DNA of 41,908 nt from a virus: positions 1-41,908 of the IMG/VR virus record IMGVR_UViG_3300049432_000209; one strand, written 5' to 3'. Within the stretch, counting starts at the first letter, position 1. Each line of letters starts with the position of its first letter. Made by a program: the position numbers and the translations under genes. Shown here one piece after another: positions 1-7,137 of this stretch. The notes beneath the pieces were generated by a model. The model was not told the origin of the DNA, did no database searches, and saw only the letters and a program-made list of their open reading frames with translations.

Positions 1-177
1 CGCAACCAGGGTCGCGAACGGCAGCGCCAGCAGCGCGATCCGGAAATCGCCGGGGGCGCCGGCGATCTTGTCGACGACGGGCTGAAACAGCGGCGTCAGA
101 ATGCCGGTCAGGATGCCGGCGGCGGCGATTTTGAGCACACTGCGGCTTCGGTCAGGGAAGATGATCGTATCGGTCAA
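1..177 (-). CDS. Membrane protein, host flank, partial
   Basis: This is the N-terminal part (59 residues) of a host gene reading leftward off the window edge. The frame is open from a TTG at 177, preceded by a purine-rich GGGGAGGGG. It encodes a short polar start and then a hydrophobic stretch (AAAGILTGILTPLFQPVV), followed by a second one at the edge, so a multi-pass membrane protein is likely. The family is not recognisable from this fragment. High GC and codon use match a chromosomal gene rather than the phage to the right. A start further upstream cannot be excluded. Confidence 0.5.
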   Translation of the reverse strand, partial: MTDTIIFPDRSRSVLKIAAAGILTGILTPLFQPVVDKIAGAPGDFRIALLALPFATLVA

Positions 178-483
178 TGCCCCTCCCCTTGTTCCAAAGA
201 CAATCCGAACGAACAGGCGCGGGGTGTGACCGAACATAGCCCCAGGCGACTCCAATCCGCACAGATATCTACCACGTTCTGAAGTGATTCTCCCCAAGTT
301 GCGTACCAGTTCCGGAAAACCGATCCGGCGCAGCATATCGCTGACGATCCTGCATCGCGATCAATGCCTGTGACTCAGCCAGAGCGTTTAGCTCAACAGT
401 TCAACTGCCGCCAAAAAAGAAGCCGCCCGAGGGCGGCCTCTTTCAGTGCTGATGGCGGCGCAGCAGATAGCTCGTCGGAGTCG
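178..483. other. Host intergenic region
   Basis: About 300 bases between two leftward host genes. Apart from the terminator hairpin near 422-437, no convincing gene or site is visible. An open frame on the plus strand running into 750 is the antisense shadow of the small secreted protein gene. Confidence 0.4.
413..446 (-). terminator. Intrinsic terminator of 484-732 gene
   Basis: GCCGCC (422-427) and GGCGGC (432-437) form a strong stem with a CGAG loop. Read leftward it is followed by a T-rich tract (TTCTTTTTT), so it should end transcription of the minus-strand gene just to its right. Confidence 0.8.
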
Positions 484-732
484 TCAGTCGCGCTCGTGGA
501 CGATGACCTTTTCGCGCGGTTCCCGGCGCTCTTTCCGGATCACAACGGCCGAATCGCGGGGCTCACGCTCCTTGATGACCGTGGTGCGGCGTTCGTAACT
601 CGGGCTTTGGCCGACCGTTACGCCAGCACCAACCGGGCCGACGCCCACACCGATACGAGCTTCTTCCGCGGTCGCAACGCTCGCAGCCAGGGTAATACCC
701 GCCGCGGCAACGAAAATAAGAGTGCGTTTCAT
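484..732 (-). CDS. Small secreted basic protein, host flank
   Basis: Encodes 82 residues. Residues 1-22 form a clear Sec signal peptide (basic MKRT, hydrophobic core, cleavage expected near ATA-EE). The mature part has a glycine/valine-rich stretch (IGVGVGPVGAGVTVG) and then a charged Arg/Glu-rich tail with repeated KEREPR-like segments, so it should be periplasmic or secreted. Proteins of this pattern are common and mostly uncharacterised in Bradyrhizobium and relatives; this is recall, not a search. A GAGGAAC Shine-Dalgarno lies before the ATG and a terminator follows. It is the best clue to host identity. Confidence 0.8.
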   Translation of the reverse strand: MKRTLIFVAAAGITLAASVATAEEARIGVGVGPVGAGVTVGQSPSYERRTTVIKEREPRDSAVVIRKERREPREKVIVHERD

Positions 733-859
733 CGTTCAGTTCCTCAATAGGCTGCCCGACGAAATAACCGCGCTCCGCAAACTCAGTTCCGCTTTTTTTC
801 CGGGCGAACCAAGGGAACAAATTTGCAAATCGACCTCGGGATTCGCGCTCGCATCGAGT

Positions 860-903
860 TGGAGCGGGCGAAGGGAATCGAACCCTCGTATGCAGCTTGG
901 GAA
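860..903 (-). other. attL: 3' remnant of tRNA-Gly(CCC)
   Basis: Read on the minus strand this is the 3' part of a tRNA: loop TTCCCAA (anticodon CCC), the 3' anticodon stem, variable loop, T-arm (GGGTTCGATTCCC), acceptor strand CGCCCGC, discriminator T and encoded CCA. The 5' half is missing. The bases before the loop (AAAATAA) cannot pair with GCTGC, so the gene is cut at the anticodon loop, a typical crossover point for tyrosine integrases. An integrase lies 143 bp away. The intact tRNA should sit at the other end of the element, outside the window. Confidence 0.85.
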
Positions 904-969
904 TTATTTTTTAGCACCATACCGTAGCAAGCCCAAGCACCACAAAGCCCACGTTTTATAGGCACTTCT

Positions 970-989
970 TACGTGTTACGATACACGTA
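970..989 (+). promoter_or_regulatory. Dyad over candidate integrase promoter
   Basis: TACGTGT (970-976) and ACACGTA (983-989) are perfect inverted arms around TACGAT (977-982), which itself looks like a -10 hexamer. The site lies 57 bp before the integrase ATG. A protein binding the dyad would cover the promoter, so it may be an operator, or an arm-type or excisionase binding site. Confidence 0.45.
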
Positions 990-1046
990 GCAGCACCTCT
1001 CCAAACCCCTCACCACGCGCGTCCCGGTGCCTAGGGAGTGCCTAAG

Positions 1047-2195
1047 ATGCCTAAGAAAGTCAGTCTCACCGATGCCGGTATTCGGGGCCTTGTTGCCCCT
1101 GCTACCGGGCAGAAAACTGTGTGGGACAAAGGCTCACCCCTTGGTGTGCGTGTCTCACAGGGAGGATCAAAAACGTTCGTTGTCATGCTCGGCAGCGGTT
1201 CCCGACACACTATCGGCCGGGTTGGCATTGTCAAACTGACCGATGCCCGCGAAGAAGCGAAGCGGCTCATCGCCGCCAAGACCCTTGGCATGATCCAGAA
1301 GGAGAGCATCGTCACGTTCGGGGAGGCTCTTCCACTGTTCCTAGAGGACAACTACCGCCCTCCCAAGAAGCCCAGGACGAAATCGGAAGCCACCCGATGC
1401 TTGGAGGGCCACTTTCCGGCGCTCCGCAAGAAGCAGCTATCCGCAGTCACGGACGGCGATATCAGCACAGCCCTCGCCAAGCTCGACCATGTTCCAAGCG
1501 AACAGCTGCACGCCTTCCGCTTCGTCAGGACGTTCCTGAAGTGGTGTACCCGGCCCCCGCGCCGCTACATCAAGATTAGCCCTCTGGACGGCTACGCAGC
1601 CCCCAGCGAGGACGTAAAGCGGTCCCGCATCTTGACCGACGTTGAACTGGTCAAAATCTGGCACGCATGCTCAGGAATGTTCGGGGATATGGTTCAGTTG
1701 CTCATCCTCTGGGGAACCCGAAACGGTGAAACGGGCCGCCTTTCCCGCAAGTGGCGGGAGGCTGACGTGCTGACCATACCGGGCAAGTTCACGAAGAATA
1801 AGCGTGCGCACGCCATCCCGCTCTTACCGATGGCATGCGCGATCCTCGCTCGCCAACCCGAAGCCGGAGACTATTTCTTTCCCGGCAAGTTTCCCGGCAC
1901 CCACTTCAATGACGGTTCCTGGGGCAAGTGCAAACTTGAATTGGAGAAGGCGAGCGGAGTGTTCGACTGGCAACTTCGGGACATCCGCCGCACGTTTCGC
2001 TCAAACATGCCGAAGCTCAAAGTGAGCCGGGACATCGCCGAAATCCTGCTCAATCACGTTTCGGGAAACAAGAACGAACTGGACGAGATTTACGACAGGT
2101 ACGACTACATCGAAGAGAAACGCGAGGCGCTGCAAAAGTGGGAAGCGAGGTTGAAACTTCTCCTACGCTCTCCACAACTTTCAGCCGTCGCATAG
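1047..2195 (+). CDS. int: Tyrosine-recombinase integrase
   Basis: Phage integrase of 382 residues that catalyses site-specific recombination between attP and the tRNA-Gly attB. The N-terminus (about 1-80) matches the DUF4102-type arm-binding domain of P4-like integrases, followed by a core-binding region (about 90-170). Catalytic residues can be placed: R225 (GTRNGE), K250, R314 (RDIRRTF), H337 (LNHVSG) and Tyr349 (IYDRYDY). The first position of the usual HxxR box is Arg311 instead of His. ATG 1047 is preferred over the in-frame GTG at 1038 because AGGGAG lies 8 nt upstream of it. The gene abuts attL and ends in its own terminator. Confidence 0.93.
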   Translation: MPKKVSLTDAGIRGLVAPATGQKTVWDKGSPLGVRVSQGGSKTFVVMLGSGSRHTIGRVGIVKLTDAREEAKRLIAAKTLGMIQKESIVTFGEALPLFLEDNYRPPKKPRTKSEATRCLEGHFPALRKKQLSAVTDGDISTALAKLDHVPSEQLHAFRFVRTFLKWCTRPPRRYIKISPLDGYAAPSEDVKRSRILTDVELVKIWHACSGMFGDMVQLLILWGTRNGETGRLSRKWREADVLTIPGKFTKNKRAHAIPLLPMACAILARQPEAGDYFFPGKFPGTHFNDGSWGKCKLELEKASGVFDWQLRDIRRTFRSNMPKLKVSRDIAEILLNHVSGNKNELDEIYDRYDYIEEKREALQKWEARLKLLLRSPQLSAVA

Positions 2196-2216
2196 CCCGC
2201 CTAAAGCGGGTTTTTT
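2196..2216 (+). terminator. Integrase terminator
   Basis: CCCGC-CTAAA-GCGGG followed by six T begins directly after the integrase stop codon. Confidence 0.85.
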
Positions 2217-2284
2217 GTTGACGTGCGCTTTGTGGTGCTTCGTGGCCTTGTCCTGCACCGCCACCACCCCTTACAGTCCACCCT

Positions 2285-2302
2285 GCCCGCTGAGAAGCGG
2301 GC
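2285..2302. promoter_or_regulatory. Hairpin before excisionase-like gene
   Basis: GCCCGCT and AGCGGGC form a perfect 7-bp stem with a GAGA loop. No T-run follows. It could be a second transcription barrier or an mRNA leader structure 44 bp before the next ATG. Confidence 0.45.
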
Positions 2303-2345
2303 TTCATTCGACACCCATCGTTGGCGGGTCTGAAAGGACACGACA

Positions 2346-2558
2346 ATGGCAAGTTCGATGAGGCTCGACGATGAACGACTGTACACAAGACAGGAGTTGC
2401 GCAAGTTTGGTCTGAACTATTCCTCAACTCAGTTCCAGAGGTGGGAAGAAGCGGGGTTGCTCACACCGGTCAAGCCAGGAGGCACCCCATCGTCCCGCGT
2501 CCATTACTGGGGGCGGAACGTGAATGACTTTCTTGCGGCTCGGTTGCAGGCCGCTTAA
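2346..2558 (+). CDS. Excisionase-like helix-turn-helix protein
   Basis: Small 70-residue DNA-binding protein. The segment LYTRQELRKFGLNYSSTQFQ, then RWEEAGLLTPVKPGG and RVHYWGRNVNDFL, has the layout of MerR-like winged helix-turn-helix proteins of the AlpA/Xis type, with a wing and a final helix. Its place just downstream of the integrase supports a role as recombination directionality factor or regulator of integrase expression. An AAGGA lies upstream of the ATG. It is followed by a strong terminator, so it forms a single-gene unit. The exact family is not certain. Confidence 0.6.
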   Translation: MASSMRLDDERLYTRQELRKFGLNYSSTQFQRWEEAGLLTPVKPGGTPSSRVHYWGRNVNDFLAARLQAA

Positions 2559-2583
2559 CAGCGACCTCTCCTTTCCCACGGGT

Positions 2584-2620
2584 AAACCCTCGCCCTACCG
2601 AACCCCTGGGCGGGGGTTTT
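2584..2620 (+). terminator. Strong terminator after excisionase-like gene
   Basis: AAACCCTCGCCC (2584-2595) pairs with GGGCGGGGGTTT (2608-2619) over 12 positions with one G-T pair and is followed by T residues. Confidence 0.8.
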
Positions 2621-2737
2621 CCTTTGCCTGCACCGTACCCGCCGAAGGCTACAGCGCACAGCCCCCTACTAGGTACCGCTCCAAAATTGGAAAAGAGGCG
2701 CATAGCGCACAATTCCGTCAACTCGTTCGCGTGGCTG

Positions 2738-2874
2738 AAGCCCCGACCAAATACTCTTTCTGCACCTTCCTCTTTCACTTACGTTCTATCGTCGGGCACG
2801 GGATGTCCTTGATGTCTGTGAGTTACCACTACACAGCCCCCGGCCACCCTAGACAGAGTATTTGGTCGGGGCTT
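2738..2874. repeat. 20-bp perfect inverted repeat, 97-bp spacer
   Basis: AAGCCCCGACCAAATACTCT at 2738-2757 is repeated exactly in inverted orientation at 2855-2874. The identity stops sharply at both ends. The spacer has no gene. In DNA this could be a paired binding site; in RNA it would be a long-range stem. Its place upstream of the relaxation-type gene block makes an origin one possibility. Confidence 0.8.
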
Positions 2875-2892
2875 ACGCCCCAGACTCACTCG

Positions 2893-2918
2893 TTGACGGA
2901 CAAAACATCTGGTACAAT
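2893..2918 (+). promoter_or_regulatory. Promoter, TTGACG and TGG-TACAAT
   Basis: An extended -10 (TGG TACAAT, -10 hexamer 2913-2918) with TTGACG upstream at 2893-2898. The 14-nt spacing is shorter than usual. It is one of a family of similar sites in this element. No gene follows before the terminator at 2957-2990. Confidence 0.5.
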
Positions 2919-2924
2919 TAACAG

Positions 2925-2990
2925 TGCGAGGAAACTCGTAATTTTGGAAATCGCCGAAACCGCCTTGCTTCATTGCGAGCGGTTTTTGCG
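2925..2990 (+). ncRNA. Candidate small RNA, about 65 nt
   Basis: A promoter-like site ends at 2918 and a terminator ends near 2990, with no usable open frame between. The predicted RNA starts with a short stem closed by a GAAA tetraloop (GCGAG-GAAA-CTCGT) and ends in the terminator stem. Expression is not shown by the sequence alone. Confidence 0.3.
2957..2990 (+). terminator. Terminator hairpin
   Basis: AAACCGC and GCGGTTT form the base of the stem. Inner TTGC and GCGA can extend it, and a T-run follows. Confidence 0.65.
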
Positions 2991-3040
2991 TTACACTTCA
3001 CAGATGCGCGGAAGAGTTGCCGCGCTACTTGTACCGCTCA

Positions 3041-3062
3041 CAGTCGCTTCGGCGGCTGTTTT
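3041..3062 (+). terminator. Terminator with UUCG tetraloop
   Basis: CAGTCGC-TTCG-GCGGCTG is a 7-bp stem (one G-T pair) closed by a stable UUCG tetraloop, followed by TTTT. Confidence 0.7.
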
Positions 3063-3178
3063 GCGTTCCGATGTTAAAATTAAGTTGGACGGCTCTTTCG
3101 TTCAAACCTTGCTGCACAATACCGAACGGCGTTCCACCAAAAACAAGGTTACGGGTCGCGCGGCAAGCTTTTAACGGA

Positions 3179-3187
3179 TGATATGAT
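3179..3187 (+). promoter_or_regulatory. Extended -10 promoter
   Basis: TGA TATGAT ends 8 nt before the ATG at 3196. If used, transcription would start at or next to the start codon. A GGAGG also lies between the two, so a start site further upstream is equally possible. Confidence 0.4.
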
Positions 3188-3195
3188 TGGAGGAT

Positions 3196-3357
3196 ATGAA
3201 TGACGACACGATAACCGTCGAAGAGTTTTTGAGCAAAGTCAGCGCAAAGAAGTTTACCGATCCACGCGGGCAAGACTGGTACTCGTTTATCACAGGCGGC
3301 ACGTTGCGCGTCTTTGAAGGGCTAGGAACTCTCGTCGCTTTTGCCACGCTACAATAA
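3196..3357 (+). CDS. Small protein of unknown function
   Basis: Encodes 53 residues (MNDDTITVEEFLSKVSAKK at the start). The ATG follows GGAGG at ideal spacing. The N-terminal half is acidic and likely helical. The C-terminal half is more hydrophobic (FITGGTLRVFEGLGTLVAFA) and could be a weak membrane or protein-contact segment. It ends 3 nt before the GTG start of the ATPase at 3361, so the two are probably translated together; this gene may be a partner or regulator of the ATPase block. No family was recognised. Confidence 0.6.
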   Translation: MNDDTITVEEFLSKVSAKKFTDPRGQDWYSFITGGTLRVFEGLGTLVAFATLQ

Positions 3358-3360
3358 AGT

Positions 3361-4416
3361 GTGCATCTCGAAATCATTGGGCGATCACGCTACGGCAAGT
3401 CTACATTTCTAGAACACGAGATCCTCAACGCTCCGGGTGGCTTTGTATTTCTTGACCCGCACGGCCACAGCGCCGAGCGTATCGCTGACACCATTCCCTG
3501 CGTCTATTGGGACGCGTCAGAGACAGGCATCGGTTTTAACCCGCTCAAAGACACTAAAGGACAAGCGCACGTAGTCGCGAGCCAGGTGGTCTACGCAATC
3601 AAGGCAGTAGCGGGAGAACAGAGTTGGGGGCCAAGGCTCAATTGGTTTTTGTATCAAGCCGTCCGGCTGGCGATCGACAACAACGGCACGCTCTTGGACA
3701 TCCCGAAAATCCTAACGGACAAGTCCTTTAGACAGAAATGTCTTAGACGCTCCACGTACTCTTCTTTTTGGGAACAACAGTTCGAGCCGCTGGACGACCG
3801 CTACCGAAACGAAGCCATCGCGCCAATTCTAAACAAGGTCGGCATGTTTGATGCAAATCCGCTGCTCAATGCGATCCTCAGCCACAACACCATCAACTTC
3901 TCGAAGGTCATGGAGAAGGGCCAGCGCGTCGTCGTGAACCTCGCGAAGGGCAAACTTGGCGAAGAGCCGTCGTATCTTTTGGGAGCGCTCATCGTGTCGA
4001 GCCTCTACAGCGCCGCGCAGTCCCGGCCAGTCGGTTCCCCGCAGTTCGATTTGTTTGCAGACGAGTTCCAGAACTTCGCCACGCAGTCTTTTGCAGACAT
4101 CCTCTCGGAAGCGGGGAAGTACGGATTGAACCTCACCTTGTGCCACCAGTACCTTGACCAGCTCTCGGAGGAGCTTGTTCCAGCCGTCTTTGCCAACGTC
4201 TCGAAGATCGTCGCCTTCAACGTATCGGCCGAAGATGCGGAATTTCTGGGGAAGGAAATGGACTTGGCCCCGGAAGCCCTCGCAGACCTTCCACCTTACC
4301 GAATCTGGGTTAAGGTGGGCATCGGGCGCGATTGGCGCGATACCGAGCCTCCAGTGCCCGTACAAGGCCGCCTAGAGGCCAACAGGAGGCATACGAGAGC
4401 GAATTATGTCCCGTAG
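3361..4416 (+). CDS. VirD4/TraG-type coupling ATPase
   Basis: A 351-residue ATPase of the FtsK-HerA superfamily, related to conjugation coupling proteins that pump or recruit DNA. Walker A is at residues 7-15 (GRSRYGKST), Walker B at 230-235 (DLFADE), and the following QNFATQSFADILSEAGKYGL segment with CHQYLDQL matches the TraD/TraG C-terminal region. No membrane segment precedes Walker A, so it should be soluble, unlike full-length VirD4. The start is a GTG 3 nt after the previous stop. Its end overlaps the next ATPase gene by 11 nt. The pair suggests a two-ATPase complex, with membrane anchoring supplied by the partner. A packaging or defence role is possible. Confidence 0.75.
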   Translation: MHLEIIGRSRYGKSTFLEHEILNAPGGFVFLDPHGHSAERIADTIPCVYWDASETGIGFNPLKDTKGQAHVVASQVVYAIKAVAGEQSWGPRLNWFLYQAVRLAIDNNGTLLDIPKILTDKSFRQKCLRRSTYSSFWEQQFEPLDDRYRNEAIAPILNKVGMFDANPLLNAILSHNTINFSKVMEKGQRVVVNLAKGKLGEEPSYLLGALIVSSLYSAAQSRPVGSPQFDLFADEFQNFATQSFADILSEAGKYGLNLTLCHQYLDQLSEELVPAVFANVSKIVAFNVSAEDAEFLGKEMDLAPEALADLPPYRIWVKVGIGRDWRDTEPPVPVQGRLEANRRHTRANYVP

Positions 4417-7030
4417 CCGCGTCTTCGAGATTCTTTCTCCTCTTCTTGGCCTCCCGCTATTCACCCTCTTCTGCTATTTCTTTTTCAGTTGGGCGTTCGC
4501 CGACGATCCCGAACTACTTCACGTATTTCTTGTTTGCACAGGCATAGCGGTGTTCCTTGTAAGCGCGGGCTTTATTTGGCTCGGTGTTTCGGCGACCCGT
4601 CCCATCCAAGCAACTGACCTTTTACCACCAATACCACCAATCCAGCCGGTAGAACCTACGACGTCATCACCGGTGGAATGGCGTCGTGATGCCACGTCGC
4701 CGAAAGTTTATCTCGCCCTACTGCTGCTGTTCGGCGGAATGCTTTGGGCGTTATACCTGCTCCCCTCTAAAATGCGCATGTATGTAACGAAGCCGGGGAG
4801 CACCGACGCGAACGGCAACTGGATTTGTTTTGGCGATTCCGTACTGCGCGACGGCATGTGTCATTCGCTCTACCCCACAGATGCGATGAGCGATGGCGGC
4901 CGAATGTTAGGCATGCTCCTCTACGCCGGACTGGCGGCATTGCTGTACTACGCCTTCGTCAACGGACGCTGGTACGCCAAGTGGCGTCAAGGCGACGCCG
5001 AGGCGAAGGTCGAGAACATGCTCGTTGAAGGCCGAGCAGAACACCAAACTTTGATGGACAAGCGGAAAGCTGAATGGGAAGCCCGGCCGCCGCCATCGCG
5101 TGCCGAACTTGAACGCTCACTCAACGCCGCCTTCACTTCCATTGTGTGGCCCAGAAAGAGCGAGTTGGTAGCCATCGTAGCGCAGGGCTATCCGAGCGGG
5201 AGCTTGAACTACGTCACGCACACGCCGGATGAAGCCCTCGCCTTTTATAAACTGTACTTGGACGCTGCCATCGAGGGACTGAGTGCTTACTTCGACGGCC
5301 TCGCTTCTACGGACATCAGCTCGCCTTTTGTCGCACACCGCTTTCCTGAACAGGAAGAAGTTGCAGAGCGGCTCCGCGCACTTGCCCGGCCGTTCAAGGA
5401 AATCTACCACCAACACGAAAAATACCGGAACTTGTTTGGCAGTATGCTTCCCGAACTCCCCCCGCGCATCCGTTGGCGCGACTACGAAGGCAAGACAGAA
5501 AAAGAGTACGATCGGGACTTGAAGCAGTGGGACAAGCAGTGTGACAAAATCATAGACGCCCTCCCACCCTTCGAGCGAGCACTCATGGGAACGCCAATGT
5601 ACCCTTATGCACAGCAATTTGAGATTACCGAAACAAAATCAACCTTCACCTTCCCGGAAGACGCACGATTCTTCGGCCAGTGGATTATTGGCGAACCCGG
5701 CGCAGGCAAGACCACCTTCATTTCGACCATGATAGAGGAGGACTTGCAGAAGGTTGCTCGCAACGAAGCCTCTGTCTTCGTCATGGACAGCCAGAACGAA
5801 CTCATCCCCGACATCGCAAAGCTAGAACTGTTTGCGCCGGGACGGCCCTTGCACGGCAAGCTCATCTACCTTGAGCCGAACCCTGACTATCCACTTGGCC
5901 TCAACATTTTCGACATTAACAAGTCGCGGCAAAGTTCGCTCTCTTCTTCCGAAGAACGCATGATGCTGCAAAACGGCGTCGAGTGGATGGTGGACTTCTT
6001 TTTAAGCTCATTGGTCAAGTCTGACGAAACCTCACGACAAGGAACGTTCCTGACCTACCTGATACCGGCTATTCTCGCAATTCCCGATGCTACAGTTTTT
6101 ACCCTTCAAGACTTGCTAGAACCCGCTAGAACAAAGGGCGGCGAAACCGGCTACGACCGCTACAAGCAACACTTCGGCGGCTTGCGGGAGAATACGCAGA
6201 AGTGGCTTCGAGAGCGGATGCACTCAATAGAACTTGCAGTAACCCGCAACGGCATCCGCGACCGGCTCGAAGGCTTTGTTGCCCGCGATCTGTTCCATGA
6301 CATGTTCAAGCATCCTCACAACAAGCTCGATCTGTTCCAGGAGTTACAGAGCGGCAAGGTGATATTGGTAAATACGAAGGGCGCGTTGCTCAAAAAGAAC
6401 CTTGAGCCATTTGGCCGCTACTTCATTGCTCGGCTTTTACAGGCCGCTGAGGAGCGCATGTTCACCGAGCGAGGCAATCGCCTTCCGGTCTATGCATACA
6501 TTGACGAGGCGCACGACTACATAGCCGAAGAAGAAAACATTGAAGAACTGAAGAACAAGGCGAGGAAACAGAAGGTCGCGCTGATTATTGCGAACCAGAT
6601 GGAATCGCAAATTACCATGCCGCTTGTGCGGGAAGCACTCGGGCGCATGGCGATACAGTGTCGCGGCGAGCCTCCGGTAGCGAAGGACGAGGCTCCCGTG
6701 TGGCATGTGTCACTCGGAAAACAAGAGCCGGTGCGGGTGAGCTTTCCCGATACGCAATTTTCCAAGATGCCAAAAATGTCCGAAGGCGACTACCAAGCAA
6801 TGTTACAGAAAATGCGGGAGAGATTTTCTACCCGCTCAGGTCATACACCGAGTGCACAGAGCACCGATACGCCGGTTAGCGAGGAACCTACTCGGAGCCT
6901 TAGCGAAGCGGATTTAGATTATTACCCAGAATGGATTTTAGAGGCCCAGGGAGTGCCACGCGACCGCACATCAGCAGCTCCGAAACCGCCGCCGAAGACC
7001 CCGCCCAAGTCCGACCTCGACTTTGGATAG
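4406..7030 (+). CDS. Membrane-anchored HerA/VirD4-like ATPase
   Basis: An 874-residue protein. Four hydrophobic segments occur at about 9-31, 37-62, 101-120 and 167-185. The loop 121-166 between the last two holds two cysteines (C141, C152) and probably faces the periplasm. The large cytoplasmic part has Walker A near 428-435 (GEPGAGKTT) and Walker B near 695-700 (YAYIDEAHDYIAE), then ARKQKVALIIANQME, typical of HerA/TraG-type motors. The C-terminal 70 residues are Pro/Ser-rich and likely disordered. Membrane topology plus ATPase matches a T4SS coupling protein that moves DNA across the inner membrane. No other T4SS channel genes are in the window, so its substrate is unknown. There is no Shine-Dalgarno; the start overlaps the previous gene. 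Confidence 0.75.
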   Translation: MSRSRVFEILSPLLGLPLFTLFCYFFFSWAFADDPELLHVFLVCTGIAVFLVSAGFIWLGVSATRPIQATDLLPPIPPIQPVEPTTSSPVEWRRDATSPKVYLALLLLFGGMLWALYLLPSKMRMYVTKPGSTDANGNWICFGDSVLRDGMCHSLYPTDAMSDGGRMLGMLLYAGLAALLYYAFVNGRWYAKWRQGDAEAKVENMLVEGRAEHQTLMDKRKAEWEARPPPSRAELERSLNAAFTSIVWPRKSELVAIVAQGYPSGSLNYVTHTPDEALAFYKLYLDAAIEGLSAYFDGLASTDISSPFVAHRFPEQEEVAERLRALARPFKEIYHQHEKYRNLFGSMLPELPPRIRWRDYEGKTEKEYDRDLKQWDKQCDKIIDALPPFERALMGTPMYPYAQQFEITETKSTFTFPEDARFFGQWIIGEPGAGKTTFISTMIEEDLQKVARNEASVFVMDSQNELIPDIAKLELFAPGRPLHGKLIYLEPNPDYPLGLNIFDINKSRQSSLSSSEERMMLQNGVEWMVDFFLSSLVKSDETSRQGTFLTYLIPAILAIPDATVFTLQDLLEPARTKGGETGYDRYKQHFGGLRENTQKWLRERMHSIELAVTRNGIRDRLEGFVARDLFHDMFKHPHNKLDLFQELQSGKVILVNTKGALLKKNLEPFGRYFIARLLQAAEERMFTERGNRLPVYAYIDEAHDYIAEEENIEELKNKARKQKVALIIANQMESQITMPLVREALGRMAIQCRGEPPVAKDEAPVWHVSLGKQEPVRVSFPDTQFSKMPKMSEGDYQAMLQKMRERFSTRSGHTPSAQSTDTPVSEEPTRSLSEADLDYYPEWILEAQGVPRDRTSAAPKPPPKTPPKSDLDFG

Positions 7031-7032
7031 CG

Positions 7033-7041
7033 TGATATTAT
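7033..7041 (+). promoter_or_regulatory. Extended -10 promoter, TGA-TATTAT
   Basis: CGTGATATTATTTTA closely follows the CGTGATATAATTTA pattern seen elsewhere in this element. It begins 2 nt after the ATPase stop codon and would give a leader of about 90 nt for the next gene. Confidence 0.5.
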
Positions 7042-7137
7042 TTTACTAGTGCGCGGTACCACCAAGCACTACTCCCCGCAACAGGAGTGAGCAGAGCGAC
7101 CTTCGACAGCAAAAGCGTTTTTTATTATTTAGGAGGC

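Larger units (their letters stand above)
2621..3195. other. Gene-poor stretch with repeats and hairpins
   Basis: No convincing protein gene is visible here. It holds a 20-bp inverted repeat (2738-2757 and 2855-2874), an extended -10 promoter at 2910-2918, a small GAAA-loop hairpin near 2927-2941, two terminators (2957-2990 and 3041-3062) and a second extended -10 just before the gene at 3196. It lies between the integrase genes and the relaxation/ATPase block, where an origin, a transfer site or regulatory RNAs would be expected. Confidence 0.6.

Noticed and set aside
364-750. 128-residue frame on the plus strand
   Set aside because: It is the antisense shadow of the small secreted protein at 484-732, which has a signal peptide, Shine-Dalgarno and terminator.
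2524-3174. 216-residue frame across the hairpin region
   Set aside because: It runs through three terminators and an inverted repeat, has no domain-like composition and no start signal.
4406-4416. Frameshift between the two ATPases making one protein
   Set aside because: Each has its own complete Walker A and B, and the 11-nt overlap with a fresh ATG is a normal gene junction.
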